Source: Candidatus Nanohalarchaeota archaeon (GTDB lineage Archaea; EX4484-52; B79-G9). From it: a DNA stretch of 6,492 bases. Position numbers and translations under genes: made by a program. The stretch covers positions 1 to 6,492 of the forward strand of contig QMVA01000085.1 of assembly GCA_003660865.1 (NCBI GenBank), read 5' to 3'. Position 1 is the first letter of the stretch. Each line of letters starts with the position of its first letter. Below, one piece after another: positions 4,832-6,492 of this stretch. Under the pieces are notes generated by a model. The model worked only from the letters and a program-made list of their open reading frames with translations, searched no databases and was not told the origin of the DNA.

Positions 4832-6404
4832 TCAGGTATGTGGTGTTGTTGATGTTTTTTAGCTGGTTTATCTGGTCTGTTACTGCTTTTGTGGCAGGCT
4901 GGTCTATGTTCAGTGTCATGAGTGCGGATTGTCCGGGGGATGTGCGGCTGACGCTCATTTTTGCGATGTTTATGTTGTTCTGGCCCAGTGTTGTTGTGAT
5001 TGCGCCTATTGTGCCTGGGATGTCGTTGTGGTGAATTAGCAGGATGTTGCCTACGGGTGTCAGTTCTATTTCGAAGTTATTTATTTGGGTTATGTGTGGG
5101 GTGTTGTTTGTGAGTATGCCTGTTGTTTTGCTTTTGATGTTTTCGTTGGATGTTGTGGTTATTGTTATCTGGTTTTGGTGAATTTTTGTCGGTTCTATTT
5201 TTGTTTCTTTGATTTCGATTTTGCGCTCTTTTGCGAGGTAGGGGGCGTTGATGTAGTTGACTGCCGGGCCGCAGATGGGGGTGAGGATGCCTTTGATGGC
5301 GGATAGTGTGATGTGTCTTGTGTCGAGTGTTGCCAGTTCGCCTTCGTAGGTTATTTCTATGCCTGTGATGTGGCCGTTTGGAATGTGTATGGTTATGGTT
5401 CCTATATTTTCTGCGAGTGTGAGGTATGGTGCTGTTTTTGCGAGTGTGTCGGGGTGGATTTGGGGCATGTTGATTGCGTTTATGATTCTTTTGTTTTTCT
5501 GGTATTCTATGAGCTGGTCTGCGATGTCTGTTGAGACGTTGGTCTGGGCTTCTTTTGTGGATGCACCGAGGTGGGGGGTGGTGATGATGCTGTCGTAATC
5601 AAGCAGCCCGCTTTCGAGGGGGGGTTCGTGCTCGTAGACGTCGAGGGCTGCGCCTTGTATTTTACCTTGTTTTATTGCGTTTAATAGGGCTTGCTCGTTG
5701 ATTATGCCGCCTCTTGCGCAGTTGATGATTCTTGTGGTGGGTTTCATGAGGCTGAATTGTTTTTCGTCTATGAGGTTGCGGGTTGAGGGCATTAACGGGG
5801 TGTGGACTGTTATGAAGTCTGATTCTTTTAGGACGTCGTTGAGGTCTTTTAAGGTGACTTTGAGTTCGTCTGCTGCTTCTTTTGAGATGTATGGGTCGTA
5901 GACGATGATGTTCATGTTGAAGGATTTTGCGCGTGTGGCGACTTCTTTCCCGACTTTGCCGAGGCCGATGAGACCGAGGGTCTTGCGGTTGAGTTCGGTG
6001 CCGGTGAAACTTTTTCTGTCCCATTGTTTTTGTTTTAGTTTGCTGTTGGCTTGGGGGATGTTTCTTGCGACTGCGAGCATGAGGCCCATGGTGTGTTCGG
6101 CTGCGGAGATGATGTTTCCGAAGGGGGCGTTCATGACGATGATGCCTTTTTTTGTGGCGTATTCTGTGTCGATGTTGTCGACGCCGACGCCTGCGCGGCC
6201 GATCACTTTGAGGTTGGTGGCGGCGTCTATGATGGGTTTTGTGACTTTTACTGCGCTTCTTACGACGAGCGCGTCATACGTGGGGATTATCCGGGCTATT
6301 TCCTGTTCTGTGAGGCCTAGTTTTACGTCGGTCTGGAGGCCTTTTTGCTGTTTCAGGCGGTCTATGCCTGTTTGGGAGATGTTGTCTGCTACTAGTATTT
6401 TCAT
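4824..6404 (-). CDS. serA: D-3-phosphoglycerate dehydrogenase
   Basis: The 526-residue protein is of normal length for the long form of the enzyme. It oxidises 3-phosphoglycerate to 3-phosphohydroxypyruvate with NAD, the first step of the phosphorylated serine pathway, in the cytoplasm. Visible motifs are IGRAGVGVDNID (68-79), the dinucleotide loop GLGKVG (147-152) with the acidic end of the second strand at D170, the catalytic Arg in CARGGI (R231), Glu in YEHEPP (E260) and His in TPHLGAST (H278). Residues about 315-445 form the allosteric-substrate-binding-type intervening domain. Residues 452-526 form an ACT domain (ILLIHHNDIPGTIGAI...), the usual site of serine feedback control. The ATG at 6404 is preceded by AGGGTGA at 6417-6411, a good Shine-Dalgarno at 6 bases spacing. 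All key residues are present and no serB or serC neighbour is visible. Confidence 0.96.
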   Translation of the reverse strand: MKILVADNISQTGIDRLKQQKGLQTDVKLGLTEQEIARIIPTYDALVVRSAVKVTKPIIDAATNLKVIGRAGVGVDNIDTEYATKKGIIVMNAPFGNIISAAEHTMGLMLAVARNIPQANSKLKQKQWDRKSFTGTELNRKTLGLIGLGKVGKEVATRAKSFNMNIIVYDPYISKEAADELKVTLKDLNDVLKESDFITVHTPLMPSTRNLIDEKQFSLMKPTTRIINCARGGIINEQALLNAIKQGKIQGAALDVYEHEPPLESGLLDYDSIITTPHLGASTKEAQTNVSTDIADQLIEYQKNKRIINAINMPQIHPDTLAKTAPYLTLAENIGTITIHIPNGHITGIEITYEGELATLDTRHITLSAIKGILTPICGPAVNYINAPYLAKERKIEIKETKIEPTKIHQNQITITTTSNENIKSKTTGILTNNTPHITQINNFEIELTPVGNILLIHHNDIPGTIGAITTTLGQNNINIAKMSVSRTSPGQSALMTLNIDQPATKAVTDQINQLKNINNTTYLKI

Positions 6405-6410
6405 GAATGG

Positions 6411-6417
6411 TCACCCT
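6411..6417 (-). promoter_or_regulatory. Shine-Dalgarno site of serA
   Basis: AGGGTGA lies 6 bases before the ATG and matches the GGTGA core complementary to archaeal 16S rRNA ends. It contains a TGA that would end an open frame entering from the window edge. It is the clearest ribosome binding site in the window, where most other genes look leaderless. Confidence 0.6.
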
Positions 6418-6492
6418 ATGAATGTTTTTTGTGTTGTGGTTATGTTGTGATTGTGGTTTAGTTGTGGGGGTAAGGTTTTATTGTTTTTGGTT
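6418..6492 (-). other. G-free upstream leader of serA, or 3' end of an unseen upstream gene
   Basis: The minus strand has no G over this whole stretch. One frame is open from the window edge (6491) to a TGA at 6413-6411; it would end in ...NHNHNITTTQKTFIG. The other two frames have TAA stops. It may be an unstructured leader or the tail of a gene beyond the window. The absence of G is unlike the other minus-strand genes and favours a non-coding leader. A weak TATA-like AACAATAAAA near 6475-6484 is the only promoter candidate. Confidence 0.3.

Noticed and set aside
5905..6450. Long plus-strand open frame of 181 codons opposite serA
   Set aside because: It lies antisense to an intact serA with all catalytic motifs, and its Phe/Ser/Val/Met-rich translation is what the reverse complement of A/C-rich coding DNA gives. 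Other plus-strand frames over 912-2280 and 3840-5600 fail for the same reason.

Overview
The window looks archaeal. It has a GTP-dependent dephospho-CoA kinase domain (DUF359) and an archaeal/eukaryal-type phosphopantetheine adenylyltransferase, a tRNA-Asn gene without encoded CCA and with a predicted bulge-helix-bulge intron, TATA boxes about 25-29 bases upstream of several start codons (leaderless genes), a TM-anchored FKBP with an archaeal-style insert, and a histone-fold-like protein. The exact lineage cannot be fixed from the sequence. A DPANN or other small-genome archaeon is a low-confidence guess, resting mainly on the style of the histone-fold protein.

Layout. 1-300: a small AT-rich lipoprotein-like gene (minus), probably decayed. 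395-480: a frameshifted remnant of the 3' end of the CoA gene. 479-1870: an AAA_14/DUF4143-type ATPase with a nuclease-like tail (minus). 1888-1950: a tandemly duplicated TATA-containing promoter element. 1966-2892: a fused dephospho-CoA kinase/phosphopantetheine adenylyltransferase (minus), covering the last two steps of CoA synthesis. 2981-3021: a perfect inverted repeat at the 3' end of the tRNA. 3021-3123: tRNA-Asn(GUU) with a 30-nt intron inside its T loop (minus). 3233-3691: the only plus-strand gene, a histone-fold-like protein. 3698-4771: a membrane-anchored SlyD-like FKBP prolyl isomerase (minus), convergent with the previous gene and 6 nt from it. 4824-6404: D-3-phosphoglycerate dehydrogenase serA (minus). 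6417-6492: a leader with no C on the plus strand.

The genes are mostly ordinary housekeeping functions (CoA, serine, protein folding, tRNA, chromatin), each apparently with its own promoter, and no multi-gene operon is evident. The unusual features are the T-loop intron, the duplicated CoA-gene 3' end that brackets the ATPase gene like the footprint of an insertion, the fused CoA enzyme, repeat expansion in the FKBP insert, and a plus strand that is G-rich and C-poor whichever way the genes point.
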